Shown here: positions 33,994 to 44,742 of the stretch, piece after piece
Numbering within the stretch: the stretch's first letter is position 1
How the letters are laid out: each line of letters opens with the position of its first letter
NCBI GenBank assembly: GCA_030549205.1
Contig: JAUKTV010000006.1
Span: 2,622,501 to 2,686,500 of the forward strand
Length of the DNA: 64,000 nt
Source of the DNA: Apiosordaria backusii
Lineage: Eukaryota > Ascomycota > Sordariomycetes > Sordariales > Lasiosphaeriaceae
Direction: 5' to 3'
The notes under the pieces: generated by a model
Seen by the model: only the letters and a program-made list of their open reading frames with translations
Told to the model about the DNA's origin: nothing
Databases searched by the model: none
Position numbers and translations under genes: made by a program

Positions 33994-36254
33994 ATGACAC
34001 AGCAAACCCCCTCCCTCCCGACTTCACCACAGCGGACCGGCAATGGACACTCGAAGTTGCCGGAGATGGAACAGCCCCGGTCGACTCCGACCCCTCAAGC
34101 TTCAGCGGCAAGACGAATTACCAAACGTCTTCCCCTAAACAAGTTTGCGTGTCAGCGCTGTCAACAGAAAAAGACAAAGGTAGCTATAGCTCCCCGATTG
34201 AACCCATATAGAACAGCGCTAACTCAAGCACCAGTGCGACGGCGGGCGGCCTCTCTGTGGGGCATGTGCGAGGCGGCATGAACTGACCTGCGAATATCCA
34301 GTTCGAGAAGGTGCTGTCTCTCGCTATTCTGACTTGAAACAAACTTCTGAGAAGCTTGAAAGAGAAAATAAGGGTTTAAGAGAGCTCTTTGCCTACCTCC
34401 GCGAAAGACCAGACAATGAAGCCTTCGAGATATTCCAGAGGCTGCGCCAGGCCAAGGACCCTCTTGTCACCCTGCAACACATACGCGATGCCGACACGTT
34501 GTTGATGGTGCCCTCAATCAGCTGTATGGCAACATTCGATAAGGAACGTATCGACATCGAAAACAATGCCCTGGCAGGTAGCCCACTACGCGTGCCCTCA
34601 CAACCATGGACTTCGATTGCTGGAGATGGGCTGGTCTCCCATCTGATATCCAGCTTGTTCCAATGGGATCATCCTTTCATTATCCCCTTCATTGATCGGG
34701 AGGTCTTTTTGAGGGACATGCGGAAAGGAGAAGGGCCATACTGTTCCGCATTTCTTGTCAACGCAATCTGCGCTTTCCGATCAGTCAGTACTCACCACAT
34801 ATCGCCCCTTCTCACGACAGTCTCTGATTCAGATTCGGTGGCAGTTGATGTCGGATAAAGCCAGACAGATTCGACAAGTCACCAATACGGATCTCTCGGC
34901 AGAGTTTCTTCTGGAGGCCAAAAGGCGTTGGGAGGTCGATGCGAAGAAGGGTTCAATACCCACTGTCCAGGGCCTATACTTGCTCTTTCTGATTTCGTGC
35001 TGTGACGGGACAAATATCGCTGGGTCCATGTATCGGTTCGCCGCTTTCAACATGCTTCAACGGCTGAATCCCGACAAAGTCGTACCAAAGCTGAAGGAAG
35101 ATATTGCTGAAGAAGCCGAGAAGAAAGCTGCCCTCTCGAAGCTGCACTGGGGAATCTTTCTCGTGGAAAGGTAGGTGTCCTTCAGTCACACTTATTCTGG
35201 TTCCTTTTGGCAAGTTTGAACTTTATTTGACAAAATATCCTTCTCGTTTAGCAGCACGATCTCCTTCGCCTTTCTCAAACCTTCTTTGCTCGCAGCACCG
35301 CGTTATCCTTGGGCCGAACGGGCCAGCTATCCCGATGATCCAAACACTGACGTTACCGGCACGCCCTATGGCCCAGGCTCACCAGAGCCCCCCATTGTTC
35401 CCGGACTTGGTCCAGCTGGGTACGAATTAGCCCTCCTGGCGCACATGGTCATGGTGTACAATATGCATCCTAGAGGGCCTCTCGGCCAACGTCTCGATAT
35501 CCAAGAAAGAAGACTCCATTTCGCCAGCCTCGCCGCCGTGGAGAGGTCATTCTTCCCTCGCTTTAGCTACCAGCAAAATCCCACTCCTCAAACCTTGTTT
35601 CTAAAGTCAGTCCCACCCACACCGTAAGCTTACCTGACTAGCCCAAAGCTAACCAATCCTCCTCACTATAGAAGCTTCATAAACATGATAGCCTACAGCA
35701 TCGTCCGCCCGCTCCACCCCTCAGCCGAGATCCAGCCAAACTACCCGGTCAAAACCATCCTCCTCGAGCTCTGCGCCGTCGACATCCATATTGTAGAGAC
35801 ATACACCCGGCTTTGGGCACTGAAAGAATACTCCCCCATGTTCCTGGCTAGTCTCTGGAGCGTAACCCTCACCCTGTTGTCACACTTTGACGATCCCCGC
35901 GCCGCAGGCCTCTTCACTCGCGCTTGTGTCCTGTTAAAAGTCGTCCAGAAAGATTTGGCGGCTGTAAGCATTGTCATGCAAGGGATCTTGGCTATGGCGT
36001 GGAAGACAAAGCAGAGGATCCCAGAGGAGGCGAGGCCGTATTTTGCTGGATTGGAGGAGAAGAGGAAGGAGCTGGGGGAGGGGGTGCCGTTTGAGTTTGC
36101 TTTGCCTTTGCCGCCTGGGGGAAAGGAGGTTGGTTGGGAGGGGGCCGATGGGGATGATGATGCTGATGATGATGATGATGGGCTGGAGGAGGGGGTGTTG
36201 GGGGCGGATGTAGCGGTGCTGTTGCAGAAGTGGAGTGCGCTGGCTGTTGATTGA
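33994..36254 (+). CDS. Zn2Cys6 fungal transcription factor, intact, five exons
   Basis: Exons 33994-34179, 34235-34783, about 34833-35170, 35252-35605 and 35672-36254 join in frame to 669 residues. The acceptor of the second intron is ambiguous (34833 or 34845, both in frame). The first intron splits the zinc cluster: ACQRCQQKKTK joins CDGGRPLCGACARRHELTC, giving six Cys at 53, 56, 63, 70, 73 and 81. A leucine/charged coiled coil (SEKLERENKGLRELFAYL) follows, as is usual for dimerisation. The central region resembles the fungal-specific regulatory domain. The C-terminus is acidic with a poly-Asp run (DDDADDDDDG). It should be a nuclear DNA-binding regulator; its targets are unknown. Confidence 0.92.
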
Positions 36255-36623
36255 TGGGGTGTGGGTTTGCGTCATCAGCGGAGAATCGTTGGATGGTCCA
36301 GGATGGGAGATGTGTGTCTGTCGCGGTTGGGGTGTTGTTCAGATTAGGTACCTCAGTTCTCTTTTCTGCATGCGCGGCCACGGCTGCTCCATTGATAGGG
36401 TTCAGAGATGCGTGTGAGGTTTTGACGATCTATCCTCACCATGGATTTCTTTCTACTCTAGCTAACATAATTAAGGTCGGCGAGCTTCCCGCATCTGTTT
36501 CTCTGCGCTGTATTGAGTCAATGTGACGAGCATGATATGGAATACGTGCTGGGCCATATATGGGAGGCTTGCCACGGTCTCTGGACCCCTACTTCCTACC
36601 AACGGCTCTTTAACGGTTCCGGG

Positions 36624-36660
36624 ATCAAAAACGGTTTTTAATCCAAAAACCGTTTTCTAT
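36624..36660 (+). repeat. Hairpin repeat, copy 1
   Basis: AAAACGGTTTTTAATCC followed by AAAAACCGTTTT forms a 12-bp stem hairpin. A near-identical copy in the same orientation is at 37146. Confidence 0.75.
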
Positions 36661-37145
36661 CAGACCCACCTACCGGCCAGGGTGGTTGCCAAGTTCAACT
36701 TTAACCACCATCAACCACCACACCTACCACCAGTACACTATATCAAGCCCACGTTTGAACAGCAATAGCATCAATTCTTCGCTTTTAACCAAATGGTCAA
36801 ACAGCCAAGTAACTGCAGCGGTAAAAATCAACAAGATCAAAAGCCCAGGTCCAATTCCTAGGTATGGCCATTGATCTTAACAGCCACATCACCATACCGG
36901 CTACCACCACCACCACAAGCCCACTTACAAGGTCCCAATCATAGGATCAAACAAGTAGGTAACCCTTTTGCCCACGGTTTACACCACGGCTTACACCACG
37001 GCTTGCGCCCGGGCAGGTGCACCTGCCTGACAAGGCCTGGGTAGGCATAGTAGGCACGGCAGAGTGTAGGCTGGAATTCACCCTCCTGCAAGGAACTGGG
37101 CACTGGGCCAATAGATATCCCTAGTATTGCCATGTGTTCTACAAG

Positions 37146-37185
37146 TTCAAAAACGGTTTTTAACCAAAAAGCCGTTTTTATCTAT
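37146..37185 (+). repeat. Hairpin repeat, copy 2
   Basis: AAAAACGGTTTTTAACC followed by AAAAAGCCGTTTTT; direct repeat of the hairpin at 36624, about 520 bp away. They may bound a small repeat element. Confidence 0.75.
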
Positions 37186-37620
37186 AAACCGTATAACGTC
37201 GGTTCCGTACTACCTAGGTAACGGTTGTGGGGAAGTAACCGTCAGTCAACCGCCCTTTCCTTACACCATGGGGGCTGCTACGTATTCAGGTATGTCACTC
37301 GAGATTACCCACGGTAAGTATCATATCCATCAGGTACAGAGGCAAAAACTTTACATTTGACATATTCAACAAGTGTATCACGTGGTTTGTGGCTCTACTT
37401 GATGCAGTTGGCAGGGCGACAGAATTAAAATGTTGCGTATTGATGGAAAGGTCGTTCCAAGGACCAATGGCCGGTGCGGATCGTTAGTATATACATTCTA
37501 GCAAATGCGAGGGATGAAGCATGCTGGTCAAACATGTTGCAAGTGACGGCAGGCGTGTGGCCTTGAGATAGGACAAGAGAGTGTGATCCATTGTATTATT
37601 ATGATTCAAGTATGTGGCAC

Positions 37621-39402
37621 CTAGATATCGTCGTCTGAGATGGTACTGCTACTAGTGACACTCAACGAGGCTTCAGATGGACTATCCTGCCAAGCAGGAA
37701 GTGGGAGAAGCAAGGGGTTGTCGTGCCTCGTGCCACTGAGGTATTCCTCCAGATCTTCATCTATGTTGAGCTCATAATTCATCTTCTTTTTCCTTTGCTG
37801 AAGCTGATATTTGTGGTATTGAGTCATCTCAGCTCCGTCTAGAGCCAGACTGACCGACCGCAGGTGGTCTCCGTTGGTATTTGGCATACGAGGCGCTAAT
37901 CTGTCATGAAGAAGCTGCAACGGCGGTATCCAACTGCCACTTTGTAACTTCGTGTAGAGCCCGAGACGTTTGAGCTTGTACCCCATGCCCTGGAAAAGCC
38001 TTTCGAGCTCCTCCTGGCGTAGTTCAACGTTGCTGAGCCATAGACTTTCCAGATGGGGAAATGTCGGAAAGCGTGCCACAACAGACCCGAGTTGGTGGCA
38101 ACCGTCAAAGGCGAGAGAAGTGCCGTTGCCGAGATTGAGGCCAAGGCATCGCAGGTCGATTTCGAGGAACCTCAACCTTGGGCTGGACACAACAGCTGAA
38201 ATGAAGTCGTCGATGCATCTTTTGTCGTCGCCAGCGATGCGGGCCTGCTGAATAGGTAAATAGTTGCTCGCATGATCGATGACCACGGACTCCAGCGTCT
38301 GACATGCTGCGCGTAGCTCTTCCAGAAGTGTCACTCGGCTTTGTGTCGGGGGTATCATCATGTGGTAATCTTGGCTGCAAGGGAAAGTCGTGACGACAAG
38401 ACTGCGAAGATGATACCCTGCTTTGTGGATTGCGATCGGCAGATCAGTGAGCAGCCTGGCCGCAAAGTTATGCCCGTCGCCTGGGCAGACGCTTTCAACC
38501 GTCTGCCAGTCCATGCCTGTTTCAAGCCACGAGGCAAGAACCTGGTTGTCAAGAAGCAACACCGGAACAAAGTCGTATGGATCTCCCTTGCTCCAATACC
38601 GGCCGATCATGTTATCAGGCGGTTCGTTGTAGAACACAAGGTTTTCCACATTTCCCAGTCGTGTGATTGCTGAGGCCAGCTTCTGTGCAAACGTTCCATC
38701 TGCGATCATGCTAGACTGCTCCAGGTGGAGATCTCTAAACCGTTCAAAGCTTCCGAGGAGAAGAGAACCATAGTCGTCCTTTTCGGCTGGGCGTGAAATA
38801 TCTGGATTGGGACTGTCCCAATTCCTCTTTGTCTGCTGCCAGCTGTCATAAAGTTCATTGAAGTTGTCGATGGCCTTGGATACCTGCCGAGGGACGTCCG
38901 GATCGACGCCGGCATACTGGGCCGCTTCCAGAGTCCAGTCAGATCGGTCAACTTGGCCGCTTAAGACTTCGAGTCGAGTGTCAATAAAAAGCACTAGATC
39001 ATCTGCGATAGCTTTCGGTCGGTAGTCCATCCTGAGCTTGATAGAACGCACACCAGCCGCAACACGTGGGTAGGCCAGCAGCTGCTCTAGTATGTCAATC
39101 GAAGCCTGGCTGATATCGAGATCGAGGGTTGGAAGAAGCAGTGGTGAGGCAAGTTCATAGAAGAGCTGACAGACAAGGCGAAGGTTGCAGATATCGGATT
39201 GGTCCAGCTTGACGCTTTGCCCCCACTGACAAACCGGACACATAGTCCAGCCATATTGATGGCCGTGAGGACTGAACTCTTCGAAAATGTCACCAAGGAT
39301 TTCAAGAGGAAGATCGGTGATTTCCAGATGACGGGTAGTAAATGGTGATATGGAGCTCTTCAGGGTCGAGCCGATACCCAGGGCGCTGAAATCGCTGACC
39401 AT
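37621..39402 (-). CDS. F-box-like protein, single exon
   Basis: Intact 593-residue frame. An F-box-like motif is near the N-terminus: LEITDLPLEILGDIFEEF (about residues 26-43), then DICNLRLVCQLFYELASPLL after an insert with a CPVC pair. The rest has leucine-spaced segments (VRSIKLRMDY, SVSLALDGAE) that may be degenerate LRR-type repeats. F-box proteins select substrates for SCF ubiquitin ligases; the target is unknown. Such proteins are numerous and divergent in filamentous fungi. Confidence 0.82.
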   Translation of the reverse strand: MVSDFSALGIGSTLKSSISPFTTRHLEITDLPLEILGDIFEEFSPHGHQYGWTMCPVCQWGQSVKLDQSDICNLRLVCQLFYELASPLLLPTLDLDISQASIDILEQLLAYPRVAAGVRSIKLRMDYRPKAIADDLVLFIDTRLEVLSGQVDRSDWTLEAAQYAGVDPDVPRQVSKAIDNFNELYDSWQQTKRNWDSPNPDISRPAEKDDYGSLLLGSFERFRDLHLEQSSMIADGTFAQKLASAITRLGNVENLVFYNEPPDNMIGRYWSKGDPYDFVPVLLLDNQVLASWLETGMDWQTVESVCPGDGHNFAARLLTDLPIAIHKAGYHLRSLVVTTFPCSQDYHMMIPPTQSRVTLLEELRAACQTLESVVIDHASNYLPIQQARIAGDDKRCIDDFISAVVSSPRLRFLEIDLRCLGLNLGNGTSLAFDGCHQLGSVVARFPTFPHLESLWLSNVELRQEELERLFQGMGYKLKRLGLYTKLQSGSWIPPLQLLHDRLAPRMPNTNGDHLRSVSLALDGAEMTQYHKYQLQQRKKKMNYELNIDEDLEEYLSGTRHDNPLLLPLPAWQDSPSEASLSVTSSSTISDDDI

Positions 39403-40089
39403 GCCTTCACCGATGTCCAGCTTCTCGCAATAACTTGAATACTGAAGCTCGTCAACCGAAGCTACGCTGCCGGTGCCCTCAGGTCCTTTGTGTGTCGTCT
39501 TGTCTGGGTTGATAGAACGTAGCTGGACGCGATACTGCCGAATACTAGGCGATGCTATTGTCCTTCTTTCCTCAATGCTGGTGGTTCGGCCACTGACTCA
39601 GCTGCATGAGGCGCGCAGCCTGCCTTGATCCTAGCCAATCAGACCACGACCAATGGCCAGGCTACCTATCTAGAGCCAACCGTATTTTGTCGTTCGAGCG
39701 ATGTGACGCTGTCACGCCATGGTTTGGTCGCGAGGGAGCTGATTATTTGATATAACACTGATCCCGTCGAGACGGTGCGGTTGGTCGCTGGTTCATCGCC
39801 TCGTCCCCGACAATGGCAGACAACACAGGGCAGCTATCAGTCTTGTCTAGCGGAGCAGCCACTTAGTTCTTCCTAGTCATATATTGTGCGAGTCGACGAT
39901 CGGTTGCGAAACTTGGGATGGCTCTAGACGGATTGCCGTAGGATTGTATGCTGCAACCTTTGCTGGTGTTTCTTTCTCGACTTGACGATGCTGGCAAACC
40001 ACCAGGCAATTGAAATGGGAGTTGGGGCTGTTGCGAAGGCGTGCAAGAGCAAAGGTCACGTGGCTCTGCGCATCATGAAAAATCAGCTA
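39403..40089. other. Intergenic region
   Basis: Upstream of the F-box gene. No gene or RNA supported. Confidence 0.45.
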
Positions 40090-40676
40090 CCCGTGCCCCA
40101 AGGAGCCCCACTATATTGGACCACGCAAGCAGGGCACCCACATAGTGGTGCTCACCAGTCTATTAGCCACACCAGTTAAATAGCCAGACCGTATATAACC
40201 CTACCCCTGAACCTTCAATTGGCTCGCATCAAGGTCACGAAAATCATCGTACAACATCAACAATTGCATACATCTCTCCAACCTTTTAATAAAAAAAGGC
40301 CAAATTTAGCTCGATTACTCTCCTATCTTAATAGATCAATATGTATCTTTTAAAATCCAAATCGCATATAAACTAACTGAGAAAATGATCGTTAAAGATA
40401 TGGTCAGTTTTTGACCTTCTTTGTAAAGATAACAACTACATCACTACTAAGCATATTAGTAATAAGTAAATTAGCCATATATATAGTTAATTAATAGAGC
40501 TATATGGCTCCATTTTCAGATTTAAAATTGAAGGTAGTTTGATTTTACTATGTGGCTTTAAATCAGGATTTCCAAACAAGTGGCTATTTAACTGGTTGGC
40601 TAATAGACTGGTGAGCACCACTATGTGGGTGCCCTGCTTGCGTGGTCCAATATAGTGGGGCTCCTTGGGGCACGGG
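40090..40676. mobile_element. MITE with 97-bp terminal inverted repeats and TA target duplication
   Basis: The left TIR 40090-40186 and right TIR 40581-40676 are almost perfect reverse complements, with ends CCCGTGCCCC and GGGGCACGGG. The element is flanked by TA on both sides (40088-40089 and 40677-40678), as left by Tc1/mariner transposition. The 390-bp centre is AT-rich and non-coding. Its TIRs show little decay compared with the RIP islands further right, so the insertion looks recent or short enough to have escaped RIP. Confidence 0.92.
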
Positions 40677-42676
40677 TAATCAGATCACCTGCAGTTCTAA
40701 ACTTCTATCCTTTCGGGGCAAGGAACATTTGGTTGCACATTATGCAGCCAAAATGTACAAAGCCTTTTGTTTGTCGTTTTGATCAAGAACAAATCTTCAA
40801 CCCAAAAGCTTTCCTGGAAGCAGAAAGGCAGAAGGTGACATCAATGCCGGTGAAGAGAGAAGTCTGGCTACGCCCACATATCTTGTGCCGCAGCACGGAC
40901 CATTGTCAAAGCGTCGGGAAAAAGGACCTGTTTATCCGCTGCAAGCTCGACCCACAGGTTCTGCAAACACACAGATCAGTGTGCCGGCAACAGTTCTTCA
41001 ACAGCGGCAGGCAATTGTGGTATGCTTCTCGGTGATTTCTGAACCCCTCCCTCTGGAGTCTTGGGATGCGGAGATGGGATCCACAAGCTTCGCCAAACGC
41101 GAAACAATGCAGAGAGCCGAAACAAAGACAGAGGCCAAAGTTCAAGTCCATCATTTTGGGGACGCATCTTTCGAGGGGTCTGCATCTTTGCCATTTTCAA
41201 GGGGCACAGGCTTGCAAGTTCAAGACGACTGCAGGACGGCTGACTTCGGTGTGAAATATCGCGAATTTTTAACGTCCGAGCACACGGGACGCCCGCTTCG
41301 CTTGACCTGAAGAACCAAGTGCTGACCCCGCCCCTTTGAAAACATACAGTTCACACCCTGAAAGATTGTTAGCGCGGAACCACGACAGGGATCATATCCT
41401 AATTTTCAACAACATACAACTTTTGCCTTAAGAACACTATAATAATATACTTAACTCGATAATATAAAAAGGATAGTTAAAATTAACTATATAGTACACT
41501 TTTTTCCTGGTTAAAATTGGTGGTTATTGAAATACAATCGCTTTTTTAGGGTGGGGCTGATCTTAAAGTCTCGCGCTAACAATATTTCAGGGGTTGAAGT
41601 GTAGGCTGGAACCAACGAAAATATCTGTCGACAATAATTTTGCTGATATTATGCGGCTGGCTGACCCAAAGTTTGAGCAGGGACAAACCTTTGCGCTGGA
41701 GACTGGATGAACCCGTCAAGAAATGGTCGCCACCTCGGACAAGCTTCATCCTCGCTGCCAAGGGCTTGACGTTCAGCTGGTCCCTGGAACACCGACACCG
41801 TCGACAATAGCGGGGGTAGCAGGTGGACTGGCTCTAAAGGGTCCGAACCCGAGCACTTTCAATCAAATTCAACGCACGGTCGTTGGCTTGTGATGGGCGA
41901 TGTGCTCGAGGATCAAGTTGATCTTTGCCCAGCACGCCGGTAGTCAAGTGTCATGCCACACCGCCATGGCAGCAATGCCGTGCCGACTCTTCTAGGGCTG
42001 CAGCAGCACGGGCGTCCCTTTCCCGCGGTTCTGCAGAAATGAGAACGGTCAGCTCGGCATTTCTGTACCATGGGATGAAGCAGACGAGAAACAGCTGGCG
42101 CAAGAGAATGGAAAAGGAGGCGGGAAGGAAATTGTCTGACCTCGATTTAGCCGGCGACAATAAAACCTTTGAAGAAGCGACCCGGATTCCAGACGAGGAG
42201 GCGAAAGGTATCTCGGTGGAAGCGATGCTCGCTTGTTCCAGTCCTTTCTTGGTGTTGAAGCGACGAACGAGGTTGATTGCTGCTCGGACGCTGCGAGTAG
42301 GCCCAAGCGCTAACAGAAAGTGCCCGGTGCTGTGTGGTGTCCTGTTAGGGGCCCGCCTCGTTGGTGCAACCCCGCAAGACTACCCTGAAAAGGGCATAGT
42401 GTTGGGAGGTGTGGAGTGTCTGTGCGGAGGGGCTCCGATCAGATAAGCGAGGAAATCTGCTGACATTACCCGCTTCTTCCCCAGCACGATGGTTTCCCTT
42501 GAAGAAGATCCAGGATGCTCGCTGCTCCAGGGGTTCCACCAGCCACGTTCCAACCCGTTCCAGGCCAACCATGACTGTCCCGACGAGAGGTTCAAATGGG
42601 ACGATGATCCCTACGATGCGGGCCGGTGGGTTCTCTCCTCAGCTTGTGTTTCTGACAGAAGCAACAAGACATCGAA
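40677..42676. other. Gene-poor region with weak open frames
   Basis: A frame at about 40780-41310 (contains EMGSTSFAKRETMQRAETKT) is low in complexity and unrecognised, so it is not called as a gene. A second long frame at 41925-42446 has no ATG start and no domain. From 41400 to 41560 the sequence is AT-rich. Confidence 0.4.
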
Positions 42677-43873
42677 ATGGACCAAGACGAGGAAGCATAT
42701 CGTATCGATCAACGACGCCAAGATGAGCTGGTCATCATCGCCGTGGTATTCACGTCGCTGTCGATCCTCGTCGTCGGCACCCGCACCTTTGTGCGTGCTG
42801 TCTTGATGAGGAAATTCGGCGCTGATGACTGGACCATGCTCGGGGCGCTGGTAAGTTGATGTCTTCTTCTACTACAAACCGTTGATCGTTGCCGCTGATT
42901 CAGGCTCTCCAGCTGTTCTCCTCGGGATACTTGATAGAGGTCATCATCATGAAGCACAATGGCGTCGGCCATGCCATAACCACCTTGACACTCGACAACA
43001 TGCTCATCCTGATCAAGGTGACCTTGGCGATCCAGTGCACCTACTATGCCTGCGTCAACTGCATCAAGTTCTCCATCCTATGCATGTACCTTCGTTTTGG
43101 TATGTACCTATTCGGCACGTCGCATTCCTTGGCATCCAACCTTTGCTGACTGGCCTTGCCTGGTCTCAGCCGTGACAGAAACACTCCGATACGCTTGCTT
43201 TGGGTTGATAGGTTTCCACGTTGTGTTTTTCATCATCTCTCTCTCCGTCACCCTCGCGCAATGCCAGCCTCTGGAGAAGATGTGGGATCTCACTGGCCAA
43301 GGACCCGGATCATGCATCAACACGACCGCCTTCTTCTACTTTACATCGGCCTTCAACATCCTTACCGACATCCTCATCTTTGCCCTGCCCATCAAGACAC
43401 TGATTGGCATCAACCGCCCGCGCAAAGAAGTTTACGCCCTTGTCGGCGTCTTCGGGGTCGGCGCCTTCGCCACTGTCATCGCCATCATCCGGTTGCACAC
43501 CATCGTCGTCTACACCACCGCCGTTGATCCATTCCGCGAATCCATCCTCGTCAATCTGTGGTCCATTCTCGAGGTCAACATCGGCATCATGTGTGCCTCG
43601 GCACCCGCCCTCAAGCCATTATTCCACCCCCAGGCGCTGATGAGTGCGCGATACGGCAGCAGCGGGCCGCCGAAGCGGATGGAATATCACTACCACTCGC
43701 GGGACAAGAGCGGGCCTGAGATCAAGAGCAACATCCGGGTTGAGCAGGAGTTTAGCGCGCGGAGTATCAACCTGGGCCCTATCCCCAGCAGTAGCACCCA
43801 GGTGGTAGGGGGAGGGAACATAGCTCAGATCAGGACAGTGTGGATAAGATTTTGCAGGATCGGTATTAGGTAA
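42677..43873 (+). CDS. PTH11-like (CFEM-less) integral membrane protein with fungal rhodopsin-type domain
   Basis: Exons 42677-42850, 42904-43099 and 43170-43873 are joined by introns of 53 and 70 bp. Seven hydrophobic segments are visible, starting with LVIIAVVFTSLSILVVGTRT and ending with ILVNLWSILEVNIGIMCASA; this is the layout of the fungal rhodopsin-like domain family (PF20684). No CFEM domain precedes it. Such proteins sit in the plasma membrane, and some act as GPCR-like sensors. The last 20 residues of the annotated frame are unusual. In another frame the sequence after VVGGG reads EHSSDQDSVDKILQDRY and stops at 43869, a tail much more like the family's. A single base lost in a G-rich run near 43810-43818 would explain this. 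Confidence 0.88.
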
Positions 43874-44742
43874 CAGTCACTTGGCAATGGAGTGCTCTAA
43901 CGGAGGGAACGCGCGGTGATACCATTTGCTTTTATTTTGGTTTTGGGTATGGATCCTGGAAGGACGGTTACCTGGGCATGTATTGGGTTTATCAGGCTTA
44001 TTACCTGTCGGAATGTATAATAATATCACGAGTACAAAAAATAACGATTAATGATTTCGATTAATGATTTCTGGTTCATGTTCATGCCGACAATTGCATA
44101 GGTATTTTCCAGGACCGGGGGAAGTCGCGCTATTTTTAGCCAGTCAAGCATGGCCCATACCATACCTCGCTACCTGAGCACAAGATCGATAGGCAAGGAC
44201 AAGCCACTCCTGACAGTCGGTTGCGCAAGCGGCGGGTTGGCGACGACGACGACGACGAACACCAGCAGTTCTTTAAGACGAGATTAAAATTTGTTTGTTA
44301 TCGCACCGTGCCACCCGCCTGAGACAGGCAGCATATCCGAGTCCGCTCAGTATATCTCCGAAAATCATATCCCCGACTATCCAATCACCCTGGCACTCAA
44401 CGCCAAGTGCGATTGAAGCACAACAAACTGCTCACAGCCCTGAGACTGGCTGATCGGAGACGGAGTTGCCATTCACTCAGCCCAGACCCGTCACAGGTCA
44501 TTTCTACCATTTCGATATAGGGAACCATCAGCCATCGGATTAACGGACGCCATCGGATGAATAGCGAAGAACACAGGATGCCTCCCACACCGGATGAAGG
44601 GCTCAAGGGGAAAGGCACAAGAGGAAAGGCAAAGTGATAAATAGAGCGACTTTAGTCGTCCAAAACTTGCGACTTTGATTCACACCAAACCTCCCTCCAG
44701 ATCATCGAACCGCATCTCCCTGTTATCGGAAGCCTCTTCAAC
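43874..44742. other. Intergenic region with a short GAC microsatellite
   Basis: No gene. A GACGAC microsatellite lies near 44243-44262. Contains the promoter of the subtilase-like gene. Confidence 0.45.

Larger units (their letters stand above)
36255..37620. other. Intergenic region with repeated hairpins and low-complexity runs
   Basis: No gene. Contains CCACCA-rich runs (36700-36930), a short tandem of ACACCACGGCTT (36974-37005), and two direct copies of a hairpin sequence listed separately. Confidence 0.5.

Noticed and set aside
35934..36381. Minus-strand frames rich in His/Pro opposite the transcription factor's 3' end
   Set aside because: Created by the poly-Asp and Gly codons on the plus strand; no independent evidence.
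41925..42446. 173-residue frame
   Set aside because: It opens with TTG rather than ATG, has no domain, and overlaps equally long minus-strand frames.
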